The notes under the pieces were generated by a model. That model was not told the DNA's origin. It did not search any database and worked only from the letters and a program-made list of their open reading frames with translations. 64,000 bases of DNA from Choanephora cucurbitarum (Eukaryota > Mucoromycota > Mucoromycetes > Mucorales > Choanephoraceae): the NCBI GenBank assembly GCA_025331435.1, contig JAIWNI010000015.1, positions 362,436 through 426,435 of the forward strand. Reading direction: 5' to 3'. Position 1 is the first letter of the stretch. Each line of letters starts with the position of its first letter. A program made the translations under genes and the position numbers. Positions 10,137 to 23,482 of the stretch are shown here, piece by piece.

Positions 10137-13100
10137 TATGAATACCCATCCGCTTTCGTTTTGAAATAAACAGACATAACCTCATGTTTATCTTACAAAT
10201 ATCTTTCAAAGCGCATAAACGCGTACATCTATTTTATTTCTTTACCCTTTTTTTAAACCCCCCCCCCTTTTTCTTTACTTTACTTTCTTTTGATCTGAAC
10301 AATAGATCTATAATCTTAGATCGCACTATCAGATTAAATACAAAATCTCTGTTGAAACAATGGCTTAAGGAATCAAGCACACTATTCAAAAGAGTACGCA
10401 TTTTCACACTAGTCTTAACTTATAATTCTAAGAACAAAGACACAATAGAAGTTGTTTGATTCAAATCTTAGAAGAACAATAGTCTTACTCAACTTAATTG
10501 TTTGAGATACACTATCTAATAATTCATAATATTAAACATTATTTCAATATGAAATCTCTTGGTCGAAGACAATATTGATATCAAGTCATACAGATCTTTA
10601 TCGCACACTAGCTTTATATTGAAAGTATCTTTATAAGAGCATACTAGCGATATAAGTTATTTTACTTCACAATAGCCTTGAGAATTTATCTAAGCACACT
10701 AGAAGTAGATTATAATTGAAATTTATAATCTTTTTAACTTCATTTAAAACCTTTATACAAAACTACTTCCATATCTCTTTTAAACTAAACCCCAAACTCT
10801 ACAGCTCTCGTCTTGGGCTGAACAACAGTAGCTCGAGTACTGTGATGTTTTTATGTCTTGAGATAGAAGATAGCACAAGAAGAGACAAATGGAAGTACAA
10901 TGAGACTGTTTACTATGTTTTATTCAAAGAGAAAGATGATTCTAAATATAAGAGTATTTTAACAACAACTATTTGTATGATTTTTGATTGAAGACGCATG
11001 TCATTACAGATTATTTCATAGTACTAATTTAGTGTACTTTATTTGAGTCAATGTACTTCACCATTCCTTATAGAATTTAAAAGCCTGAGCTAGCTCAAGA
11101 GAAAGTCTTGTAGTTCTGATTATGTGCGCCAATTCTCTCAACTGACCCAATTCTTCTCGTTTGCTAAAACTTGAGCAAACACTAGTTACACTGTACCAGA
11201 ATAATTCTAGGGCCTATGTTACTTTACGAATTAAGAGCACATAGTACGATAAATGCTAGTGTATCTACAGTCAAACTATGTACTACATTAATTTTCGAAT
11301 AACAAACTTTAACTTTATATACTTATTGTATTTTACTTGGTAGCCCGATTAACTATTCTTTGCATTACTTGTATTCCATTGTTGGGTCTATTGTGTTACT
11401 AGCTGCACAAATCCAATGCAAAATCCTGAAATCCGATTCTCAACAATCAAAAGAACTAGAACTTTTTGTTCTCCAAAGCTCATGTATTACAAAAAATAGA
11501 GAGAGAGAAAAAGAGTCAGGGTTGTGCCAATTTAATGAGACTCCATCTTAAAGCATACAATTCATACAGGATTGTTTTTCTAAAACTATCAAAACAAGAA
11601 CAAGATGCATTAAAAAAAGATGAGGACATAGCAACATCGATAACTTCGTTAACTTGTTTCAAACAGTATGACCTGTATTTTTCTTTTGAGAAATATGCAA
11701 AGTAGATGTTTAACTTAAGAGTGTTTAATTTGAAAATTGTTTGCAATTCAAAAATAATGTCACTTAGAATCAGCATTTGCTTTGAACACTAAAACGACAT
11801 CTAATTTATCGTTATGCTTAATACAAGAGCAGTAAATTTCAAGAGCACTGACACTCTTAAATGAACCGGTTACTGTTAAAGAGTTTTGTTATATGTCAAC
11901 TCTTTCCCACGAGAATGCTTGAATATTAAATGTAAGTAATGCTTTGTTCAACAAGAGAATTGTAAGAACCTTTGAAGCAGTCAATAAGAACGATTTTTTG
12001 CAGTAACCTGGTACAGACCTGAAATCACCTTACTAACATAATGCCAAACACATGTAGCGATGTACTTTTCAACGATTTGAAATGTCCATATATCTATTTG
12101 GTCTCAAAACTTAAATCAATACATGCGATAAGTAGATGGTGCTAATTACTTTAATATATACAGAGAGCTGCGGTAAGTAATTACTAGTGCGCAGATAAGA
12201 ACTATCAAGATAAGCTATCGATTGCATCCCGCCAGGTCGGCGGAGCTGACATAAAACTAGGCATGTCCAGGTTCTTCGAATCTTGGAGTTTTAGGGCTTG
12301 TGATGACATTTTACAAGAAAAGAAGAGACAGAATGCTTCCTTTTTTCTTTAATTGATCTAAACACAAGTTCATCCGCTTGATCGAGCAAATGTTGAATGA
12401 ATGGTATTGATACAAACCTTGCAAACTATCTATACCTTATTATAAATAACTAAAAGTTGTGAAACAAAGAGGCTAAACACTGCATCGATCACAATTCATT
12501 ATCAGCAACAAGGCGTTTTAATTGGTGAAAAGGATCTGTTGTCGCATTTTTACATATTTGTCATTCTGTTCAACCACAATCAATTTATACTTTCAGTATT
12601 TTTTGGCCGAGTTATAATAAAAAACTAAATGTATTGAAACCAGATACAAGAAGGAAACAAACAGGGCTCAATGCAACATCAGTCTGTTATCTCCTTTGTA
12701 AAAAGATAGTTTTTCAAAAGAAAAAGAGTTTGTTATTGTCGCATCATATATATAAAAAAAAGCGTTGTTATTGCAAAGCAAGAAGCTACAATCGTTCATT
12801 CGAGCGACCAGTAAGTTATGAGGAAGATGGTTTCTGATGACATATATGTTATAGAAGTATCAATGGCTATCAAGAATTGAATGCGATAAGTAGTAAGAAC
12901 CAAGTTTTGTTTATTTTTGAAACAGCAGCAATATGCATCTACACCATAAAAATAATCTATACTTTCTCTTCCACTTCGAGATAAACCTTCAATATGCCAT
13001 TGAATCGCTCCAAAGTTTTCATTGTCTCCTCTTCTATTATAGTCTAATAGTAGCACCATTTATAAGAAGACTATTTCAGCAATTATAGACATCTACAAAG

Positions 13101-14080
13101 GGTCTTCTAATTTGTTCGTAATAGCATGCATTGATATGTTCAATACTGTTTACCGACTCAATAAATTTCTTGACATTGTCTTGATGGCAAGTTGTAAGCA
13201 GAGGGGTATTTGTGTCTTACTTCCTAGTAACAAGAAGTCCAGTTTGAACATACAGAATGAAGAGGGGACTTGCTTATACAGTTATTTTATTGCCATATGT
13301 AAACTGGTCACAGAGAAAATGCCGTGTAACATGCATAGCATAATTATATTCCAAAAGCTCGTTGCAGATTAAAGTTTCCTGAACTTTAGATATCTCAATC
13401 TCTATGCTTATAAATAGATTTTGATAACTTCTCAATAGTACAGCCGTACAAGTGCAAGCATTTGGCATTTTTTTTGTGATAAGAACTAATGTTTCTTCCT
13501 ATTTGAAATAAGAGAAATACGTTTACTTTAATAACTATGCTATGGTATCACAACATTTTTAATTCGTGCACTCAAAAAACTGTTTTTAACAAATTACAGA
13601 CAGTGCCGATAAAACAGAAGAAAAAATCATAACACCATTTCAAACTTGAATTAGTAAAACTGTACTTGAAGTTTATGAGAAAAAAACAAAGTTTGTTGAA
13701 CAATCAAGATCTAACCAAGCTGCTATTCAGAGGAATTTGATATACCGACACATTGTACCGAGCATAGAGAACCACTCTACATAAATATGGCTCAGGCAGC
13801 TACTGTCAACATGTATACAAGTAACTAAAATGCTCTAATGCTTTTTATATCAACATATGCGTGGCGAAGAATTCATACACGGGCATTGAGTTTATAAATG
13901 TTTATAGAAAAAGAACTGAAGATATAAAGTTCAATTAGCTTCCAGTAAAGAGTTTGTTTGTAATCTTCGTAAAGCTCCGACTCAGTGTATAATCTCAAGG
14001 TGCGAGAATACATTTTTACAACTAGATTTAAATTCCAAATTTTAGGTAGATAGAATTATTCCATAGCTCTGTGAGACAAA
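10137..14080. other. Gene-free AT-rich region
   Basis: No intact gene. It holds a C10 run followed by T5 (10258-10272), several loosely repeated CACACTA motifs between 10320 and 10700, and scattered short open frames without family resemblance. A small GC-richer patch sits at 12228-12300. It may be relic DNA. Regulatory content cannot be judged. Confidence 0.5.
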
Positions 14081-14480
14081 TGCTAGATAATCCTAAACGG
14101 AACAAATTTCTTTATTCCGTCAAACACAACGTGTAGTGCAGCTCTATCAAGTAAAATAGGGATTTCTGGAGCAGCCAATGCTTGTTTCTGACTGGCATTT
14201 AAATCCAACTTTATATCGCATCACATGTGCTTATACTTTGGCATTTCTTTTTCTGGTTTGTGCATAGTGGTGCGCATCCGAAGTTTTTTGCAAAACAGCT
14301 CATCATTTGGCTGTTGAGAGTCAGTAAACTTTGCTTCAAAAATGTATGGATTAGTGAATGAGTGATGATTAGCAAGAAACACTTTGCATAAAAACTCGCA
14401 ATTGATGAATGCATCTATTCTCTGGCAAGCATCCGATTTAGACAGGCAATCGATTGTTTCCTTATCTAGAAGTTGTACCC
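14080..14480 (-). pseudogene. Coding-like fragment, no recognised family
   Basis: On the minus strand a stretch reads IDCLSKSDACQRIDAFINCE, then FLANHHSLTNPYIFEAKF and DELFCKTSDAHHYAQTRKR. It then breaks and seems to resume in another frame as LDLNASQKQALAAPEIPILL, ending in FDGIK. Segments in two frames, with no start and no splice sites I trust, suggest a gene relic. It has no known family. Confidence 0.3.
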
Positions 14481-14665
14481 TGATTGATGTAGTACAAGCA
14501 TATCAGGATTTGTCATGACCATTATTGGCTTTTCTTCCTAAACTAGGCATAGGCTGTCCAAATCAAGACATCTTGACATGTGTAGTTGATACTTTTTGAT
14601 CTGTGATAATTGTTACTTCTCCCACACTTTGATTTCTATCAAGTTACACTCTTTTTCTTGGAACA

Positions 14666-14672
14666 TATAAAA
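14666..14672 (+). promoter_or_regulatory. TATA box of subtilisin gene
   Basis: TATAAAA lies 93 bp before the subtilisin ATG, followed by a pyrimidine-rich leader (TTTCTCTCCTTT). This is the usual layout of strongly expressed secreted-protein genes. Confidence 0.5.
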
Positions 14673-14764
14673 GCAAACAGGAACGACAACATTTTCAAAA
14701 TCATCAAAACATACACAGTTTCTCTCCTTTAACTTTTGTTTAACCCCGTCCTTCCTTTCCTAAA

Positions 14765-17509
14765 ATGAAGAAGAACTCACTCTCAATCTTCCCCATAGTG
14801 GTGGCTGGTGTCTGTATGGCAATCTTTGTCATGACAGCTGATGCCGTCAAAATTGTACACCCTAAGCTCTCTCAAGGCTCTAACAACGTTGTTCCTGGTC
14901 AATATATTATTCGTTTCAACCCCAACCAAGCTCCTGCAGGTTCATCTTTCACTCAAAGCATTCAAGGCGCACATGAAGATGTTGAAGTAAAGGTCAAGAG
15001 AAAGTTCAGCCATAGCTTTTTCACCGGTGCCACTGTTGTTGTTGAAGCTTCAAACGATGAAGTTCATGCTGCTGCATTGAAGACCATTCTTGACCGTTCT
15101 GATGTCAAGGCTGTTTACCCTGTCCGAAGAATCGCTCGTCCTCAAGTTACTCTTAAGAAGGGCAAGAAGGATGTTCCTACTGTCTTGCCTCATGGTATGA
15201 CCCAAGTTGACCTTGTCCACACTGAACTCAAGAACAAGGGTAAGGGTGTTCTTGTTGCCATCCTCGATACCGGTATCGATTACTTGCACCCTGCTTTTGG
15301 TGGCGGTTTCGGTAAAGGTTACAAGGTCTCCAAGGGTTTCGATTTAGTCGGTGACGCTTACACTGGTAGTAACACTCCTAAGCCTGACAATGATCCTCTT
15401 GATAACTGTGGTGCTGATTCCGGTGCTTCTGGTCACGGTACTCACGTTGCTGGTATTATTGCTGGTTATGACAAAGCAACCGTAAGTTATTTTTCATTAC
15501 AACTAAAACGATTGGCTAATAGTTGGTGATTTATATTCTCTAGAACTTCACTGGTGTTGCTCCTGAAGCTAACCTCGGTATGTGGCGTGTCTTTGGTTGT
15601 ACTGGTAGTACTACCAACGATGTCGTTATTCAAGGTTTGCTCTCTGCCTATGATGCAGGTGCTCATGTTATCAACTTGTCCTTGGGTGAAACTAACTCTT
15701 GGGCTAATGCCAATGATGCTGAGCTTTCCGTTGTTGACAAGATCGTTGCCAAGGGTGTCAGTGGTATGTAGAATCATGCTTGTATTGTCCAAGAAATTTT
15801 ATTGATTATTTTCACTCTTGTTAGTCGTCATCTCTGCCGGTAACTCTGGTGCTAAGGGTATTTACACTGTTGGTCAACCCAGTACAGCCGATGGTGCTTT
15901 CTCTGTTGCTTCTATTCAAAACGGTAACTATGTTGCTAAGAACTTCCAAGCTAGTGGTATCGACCGCAAGATTTTGTACACTGCCAGTAACGATGATACT
16001 ATCAAGGATGGTGAAGTTGTTGCCGGTGAAGCCAGACCTGGTAACGGTGCTGATGCCTGTACTGCCGATAGTGTCCCTGAATCTGTTAGCGGTAAGATTG
16101 CTCTCATTCAAAGAGGTACTTGTACATTCGTAACCAAGGTTGAAAACGTTGCTGCTAAGGGTGCTGTTGGTGTTGTTCTTTACAATAACGTTGATGGTAC
16201 TTTCTCTGCTTCTACTCCTGGTGTCAGTATTCCTGTTATCTCCGTTAGCAAGGCTGATGGTTTAGCCATCCTCGAAGCTTCCAAGTCTAAGGCTGTCACT
16301 CTTACCTTCGACAAGGCTGGTGCTGTTGTTCCTGTTGCTGATGCTGGTACCGTCTCTTCTTTCTCCAGTCTCGGTGCTTCTTCTGAACTCAACTTCAAGC
16401 CTAACATTGCCGGTATTGGTGGTGTCGTCTACTCTACTGTTCCTCGTTACCTTGGTGCTTGGGGTGTTATGTCTGGTACTTCCATGGCTGCTCCCTATGT
16501 TGCTGGTTCAATGGCCTTGTACCTCCACGCTCACGGCAAAGAAAACAAGCCCATCAAGTTCATCAACGAACAATTCCAAAACTACGCTTTATCCGTCCCT
16601 GTTGACCAATCTACTTCTATTGACACTCCTATCCGCCAAGGTGCTGGTCTCGTTCAAGTTTATGATGCCATCACTCAAAAGGTTCACATCTCTCCTGCTC
16701 AAATCAGTTTCAACGACACTGCTACCACCAAGTACAGAACCCAAACCATCACCATCACTAACCACGGTACCAAGACTGTTCAATATGAAGCTGTAAACGA
16801 TGTTGCCGTTGGTGTTTCTCCTTATGATGTTGCTAAGACCGGTTACGCTCCTCTTGAACCTGCCAAGAACGTTAACGCCGCTGCTAAGATCAAGTTCTCT
16901 GTCAAGTCATTCAAGCTCGCTCCCGGAAAGTCTCAAAAGGTTAAGGTTACTGTCACTCCTCCCAACACTGATCCTAAGGACCATGTCTTCTACGGTGGTT
17001 TCATTCACTTCAAGTCCAAGCAACAAAAGAACAATGTTGATGTTAAGGTTCCTTACTTTGGTGTTGTTGGTAAGCAAAACACTTTGCCCATCTTCGATGA
17101 AGGTTTCCCTACTATCTTGGATTCCAAGAGCAAGGAATACGACCAAATTGATACTTTCACTTACGACCGTGCCAACCCCAAGACTGCTCCTATCGTTGTT
17201 GTCCGTCTCTTGACTCCTGCTCCTAAGATCAAGGCTGAACTTTTGGATGCTGAAACTGAAAAGGTTCTCGGTGAATTCTTGACTGGTCTCGAATACCTTG
17301 GCCGTAACTTTGTCAGTGAAGATCAATTCACCAACCTCCCTTGGGATGGTACCTATGTTCCTTCTTCTATCGCTAGCGCTCCCCTTCCTATCCCTGTTCC
17401 CAGTGGTGCTTACAAGTTCCGTCTCAGAGCTCTCAAGTTGCTCGCTGATCCTAAGAAGGCATCCAGCTGGGAAGTCTACACTTCTGGCAACATTGTTGTC
17501 AAGAACTAA
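14765..17509 (+). CDS. Secreted subtilisin-like serine protease (S8, with PA domain)
   Basis: Predicted 873 aa; exons 14765..15481, 15544..15763, 15825..17509. A signal peptide covers about residues 1-27 (MKKNSLSIFPIVVAGVCMAI...TADA). An inhibitor-I9 propeptide follows (about 43-122, starting VPGQYIIRF). The peptidase S8 triad is visible: Asp168 in AILDTGIDYLHP, His224 in GHGTHVAGI and Ser532 in GTSMAAPYVAG, with the oxyanion Asn in VVISAGNSG. Between His and Ser is a protease-associated insert (GKIALIQRGTCTFVTK). The C-terminus has an Fn3-like domain (about 595-720) as in Vpr/C5a-peptidase-type subtilases. It probably degrades extracellular protein. Codon use is strongly biased (GGT, GCT, AAG), suggesting high expression. 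The gene is convergent with transketolase. Confidence 0.95.
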
Positions 17510-17534
17510 AAATATAATTTTTTATTTAACAAAG

Positions 17535-17554
17535 TCATTTTCTTTTGAAAATGA
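17535..17554. other. Short inverted repeat between convergent genes
   Basis: TCATTTTC and GAAAATGA form 8-bp arms around a 4-nt loop in the 130-bp gap between subtilisin and transketolase stops. It is a possible 3'-end structure for either transcript; it may be chance in AT-rich DNA. Confidence 0.25.
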
Positions 17555-17639
17555 TTTTCAATTTATTTAATAAAGCAAAAAATAATTGTTAATATGATAC
17601 AGATAAAAAGTTATTTGATGTAAAATGAGGGGATGCAAT

Positions 17640-19997
17640 TTAAAGTTGAACATTGGTTTGAGGAACATAGCCGAGCTTCTTGAAGTGTTCGATAACTGAT
17701 TCAGTCTTGGCAACAACGTGTTCAGGGATAAAGTTGAATTTCTTGAACAAATCTTCAGCCTTAGCAGAAGAACCGAAGGTACGCATACCAATAGAAGAGT
17801 GAGCATAACGTTCCCAACCGAAAGTGGTAAGACATTCAATAGAGATAACAGGGACATTTTCAGGGAAGACTTCCAACTTGTATTCATGAGACTGTTCATC
17901 AAAGAGTTCAGAACAAGGCATAGAGACGACTTGAACAGTGATACCCTTTTCAGCTAACTTTTGAGCAGATTCGACAGCAAGGGAAACTTCAGAACCGGTG
18001 GCAACAAGAACAGCCTTGGGATCCTTGACGGGCTTGAGAACGTAAGCACCCTTCAAGACCTTTTCGGGAGCACTACCTTCAAGTTGAGGCAAGCCTTGAC
18101 GAGAGAGAGCAATGACGGAAGGACGAGTCAAGTTGGTAAGGGCAGCCCAGTAGGCACCAGAAACTTCGTTACCATCAGCAGGACGAATAGTCAACATGTT
18201 AGGAGTAGCACGGGTCAAGGCCAAAGTTTCAATAGGTTGGTGAGTAGGACCATCTTCACCAAGACCGATGGAATCGTGAGTCATGATGTAAATAACACGC
18301 ATACGACCCAAAGCAGAGAGACGGGCAGCACCCCAACCATAAGTCAAGAAGTTCAAGAAAGTACCACCGTAGGGAACAATACCACCATAGGCAGACAAAC
18401 CGTTCATGAAAGCAAACATACCGTGTTCACGAACACCGAAACGGAAGTAACGACCAGTGTAGTCACCGAGACCAGTAGAAGGATGTTGGAAGTCAACAGC
18501 ATCCTTCCAACGTGTCAAGTTGGAACCAGTCAAGTCAGCAGAACCACCAATGAGTTCAGGGAGCTGAGATTCAATAGCAGTCAAGACACCTTCGGACAAC
18601 TTACGAGTAGCGACAGCGCCATCCTTAGGTGTGAAGCGAGGAAGAATCTTTTCCCATCCATCAGGCAACTTGTTTGCGAAACGACGTTCGATTTCGGCAT
18701 GTTCCTTAGGGAACTTAGCTTGGTATTCCTTGAAGAGCTTGTTCCACTTAGCTTCGTATTCAGCACCTTCTTCGGCACGCTTGTGGTATAAGTCATAGAC
18801 CTGAAAAATGAAACATGGGTTAGAAACATTGAATTTCATACCCTATCAATTATTATGTAACCCTTACATCACTAGGTACTTCGAATTTCTTATCGGGGTT
18901 GAAACCGAACTTTTCCTTGATTTGCTTGATATCGTCGTCTATATAACAAGAAGTCAGTTATATGGTTATGCAGCAGCGCATGGTATACATGAATGACTTA
19001 CCCTTAAGAGGAGCACCGTGAACCTTTTCTTCACCTTGTAAGAGAGAACCGAAACCTAATGATAAGAGTAAGCAGAAGTTCAAACTAACAGTGTGCATGA
19101 ATGTGTGCGTTACACAGACTTATCTTGTAAGCGCACATATCTACACACACACACACACACACAATTTTTCTCAAAACAAACATACCGATAGTTGTTCTAA
19201 TCTTGATAAGAGAGGGCTTGTCAGTGACCTTTTGGGCTTCTTCAACAGCCTTGGCAATAGATTCACAATCACTGTCACCGTTGTCGACAGTTTGTACATG
19301 CCAACCATAGGATTCGTAACGCTTGAGAACATCTTCAGTGAATGAAACAGCGGTGTCACCATCAATAGTAATGTGGTTGTCATCGTAGAAAGCAATGAGC
19401 TTGCCGAGCTTCAAATGACCTGCAAGAGAACTGGCTTCAGAAGAGACACCTTCTTGGAGACAACCGTCACCAAGGATGACATAGGTATAGTTGTTAAAGA
19501 TTTCAAAACCGGGACGGTTATAAGTAGCAGCAAGGTGAGCTTCAGCAGCGGCCAAACCAACAGCGTTTGAGATACCTTGACCGAGAGGGCCAGTGGTAAC
19601 TTCAACACCTTCTGTGTCAATACGTTCAGGGTGACCAGGAGTCCTGAAAGGAGAAGGGATGTGTCAATTAATATCAAAACGCGTTATATAACAAGCTAAC
19701 TTACTTTGAGCTCAATTGACGGAATTCCTTCAAATCGTCCATAGAGACATTGTAACCCAAGAGGTGAAGCAAGATATATTGAAGAGCACAAGCATGACCG
19801 TTAGAGAGAACAAAACGATCACGGTTGATGAAGTAAGGGTTCTTGGGGTTAGCGTGAAGATACTTTGTAAACAAGACATGAGCCATGGGAGCTAAACCCA
19901 TAGGTGCACCAGGGTGACCAGAAGCAGCCTTAGCTACAACATCAGCAGCGAGGGCACGAATAGTGTTGATGGACTTTTCTTCAAGAGCGTTAACCAT
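17640..19997 (-). CDS. TKL1: Transketolase
   Basis: Cytosolic thiamine-diphosphate enzyme of the non-oxidative pentose phosphate pathway, 678 aa. CDS is complement(join(17640..18800,18868..18938,19002..19055,19186..19643,19705..19997)). The N-terminus has the family block [20 protein letters not shown]. The ThDP/metal motif [13 protein letters not shown] continues to the conserved [11 protein letters not shown]. The transketolase signature [14 protein letters not shown] and the pyrimidine-domain [12 protein letters not shown] block are present. Length equals the usual fungal enzyme. The ATG at 19995-19997 gives the standard start; the in-frame extension upstream is a leader. Codon bias matches a highly expressed gene. 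Intron 2 contains an (AC)n microsatellite. Confidence 0.97.
19143..19163 (+). repeat. (AC)n microsatellite inside transketolase intron
   Basis: About ten perfect AC units within the intron 19056..19185. Confidence 0.9.
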
Positions 19998-20078
19998 GTT
20001 TACAAGATAAAATGAATACGATAAACAAAAAAAGAGGAAAAGAAAAAAAGGCAAGAAAATTGAAGGATAAGACAAGAC

Positions 20079-20085
20079 CTTTATA
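20079..20085 (-). promoter_or_regulatory. TATA-like box of transketolase gene
   Basis: TATAAAG on the minus strand, about 82 bp before the transketolase ATG. The rest of the 19998-20334 gap is a T/A-rich leader and the 3' side of the kinase gene. Confidence 0.4.
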
Positions 20086-20334
20086 ATTTGCGTTGGGATT
20101 TTTTTTGGGTATATGCATCAAACTGAATCGGAGTTGTAGGCAAGATCTAAGAAACGTCATGGACGTAGTGCAGATGGCGTTTAATGTGTTTTGGTTTCTT
20201 TTTTTTTCCGACAAAGTAAGCTATCTCTATGCACGGATATAACAAAATCTACAAAGGGGACATTGTGCTACAAGCCCGATTTTTTTATCCTTCAATATTT
20301 TCCGGAAGTATGAAGCAAACAAATAAATTTATTC

Positions 20335-21900
<1,566 letters not shown>

Positions 21901-22565
21901 CTTATCTTTTCTTCTTTCGTAATTCCTCTTTACTATAAACTAATTGATATAAACAAAAGAGCAGTGAGCAGATAGACCAATATCCAAAAGAGATAACAAT
22001 TCCATATAGAAAGAATGAAGAAGAAGAAGATAGTTGGAGGGAAAGAAAAAATTTTCCAAAGAAGATCATGAATTGCCATATATGGCCAATAAGCCAGACA
22101 TGCCACATTCAGCCACATATATATACAGAGACGACAGATCTCTACTATGTATCTCATCAAGTAAGAAGGAGCTGTAATGGTATGGCTACCTGATTCTCTC
22201 TTTTTTTCTAGTCATGGAAACCAATCTTTAATGACAAAAATTGGCCTATACATGTTATTTTATTCTATGTTTACTTATTTTTCCACGAACTGTAGTACCA
22301 AGGAATGACCAACATAGATATGTCATTTCAGAGAAATATAGAGTGTTACACAATCAAGCTGCAAATGACAACACACGTTCCGTTTTCAAAGCAGGGTAAG
22401 ATCAATCAGTAGACAACATTTTGTAGTAAAATCAAACAGGCTTCAGAATTTCAAATATGTCTTGAACTTTATATGAGAATGCCTTCGTTTCTTTTCTTTT
22501 TAACTTGAGTTTTCATCATAAACAGAGTTCTTCTTTTATCATTTCATATACTTTTGTTACTACCT
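21901..22565. other. Divergent promoter region
   Basis: Between the starts of the S6K-like kinase (-) and the small secreted protein (+). It contains GAA-rich purine runs (22017-22035) and AT-rich DNA. No gene seen. Confidence 0.5.
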
Positions 22566-23250
22566 ATGGTTCAGCTCAAGCTCCCTGTGTTGATCTCTAC
22601 TATTGCTGCTGTACAGGCTGTCATTGTGGTATCAGAGCAGTCTGAAAGCTTGCTTAGCTCTGAATCAGCTTCAGAAGCTATGGATTTCAAAATGGCACAA
22701 AGTAAATGGTCCTTTTTATGCTTAAAAAATCCTATAAACGTATAACTGATTCGTATCTCTTTTACAGTTCCGGGATTGGATGCTACTAAGCTCTTCGGTC
22801 ACATAATGAGTGATATTCAGGAGTTCGTTGATCAGATATTGCATCCTGTTTTGACTATTACTAAAGCTCCTGTTATTCTGCCTACTGTTCCTCTTCCTAT
22901 CATCAACTTTCCTCCATCTTCTGTATCTTCCAGCAGCGCCAGACCTACTTTTACACGCCCTACTTTTGCTATGCCTACTTACACTTTACCTACTCAACCA
23001 CCCATTTTATATCAGGCTAAAGAGAAAAGGGCTCTCTTTAATCTGGCCAGAGATTTAGCAGAGCCTCTTTATCACGAAGATGAAGAAATCAACCTCTACT
23101 TTGCTGTTGATGATGAAGAGGTCGCTTCTGTTTCATCAGCGAGTCCAGAAGTAAACTCAGTTCAATCAGCTCAGGTAAGTTAATTTTATTGCTCTCATCA
23201 GACTTCTAAATATTTTTTTATAGGCTAGCGATGTATCTCAATTCGAATAG
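22566..23250 (+). CDS. Small secreted proline/serine-rich protein, unknown function
   Basis: Predicted 189 aa; exons 22566..22701, 22768..23174, 23224..23250. The ATG at 22566 was used. The N-terminus MVQLKLPVLISTIAAVQAVI is a good signal peptide. The middle is rich in Pro, Thr and Ser with repeated TFTRPTF/TFAMPTYTLPT phrases (about 95-125). The C-terminal third is acidic (LYHEDEEINLYFAVDDEEV). There are no cysteines for an effector-like fold, no GPI signal and no membrane segment. I recognise no family. The small last exon adds ASDVSQFE. Confidence 0.65.
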
Positions 23251-23482
23251 AATTGTACCTTTTTGTTTTATTTTATCAATAAAAACTATGCGATGTTTTT
23301 TTATGCGCTTCTTCCGTTTAAAGCAAGCTCATAACCCCCGATAACACGTCATGACTTCATGGACACACACTTTTTTTTCCATAATTTGAGCTTTAAATTT
23401 ATACCAAAAAGCGAGAACAGCCTTTTTTTTTGTTTTAATCAATATATATATTATATTTCAGAGAGAGAAAGATAGAAAAAGA

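Noticed and set aside
10320..10700. Recurring CACACTA motif considered as iteron or binding-site array
   Set aside because: About five loose copies with irregular spacing in AT-rich DNA; not distinguishable from chance without statistics.
12228..12300. GC-richer patch considered as tRNA or LTR end
   Set aside because: No cloverleaf; the B-box-like GGTTC..GAATC is interrupted and no A-box lies at the right distance.
15821..17326. Several minus- and other-frame open frames across the subtilisin gene
   Set aside because: Shadows of a highly biased coding sequence whose triad and domains are clear in one frame.
17961..18791. 276-codon open frame on the plus strand
   Set aside because: Exact antisense of transketolase; the opening results from its biased codon use. 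No start context or family resemblance.
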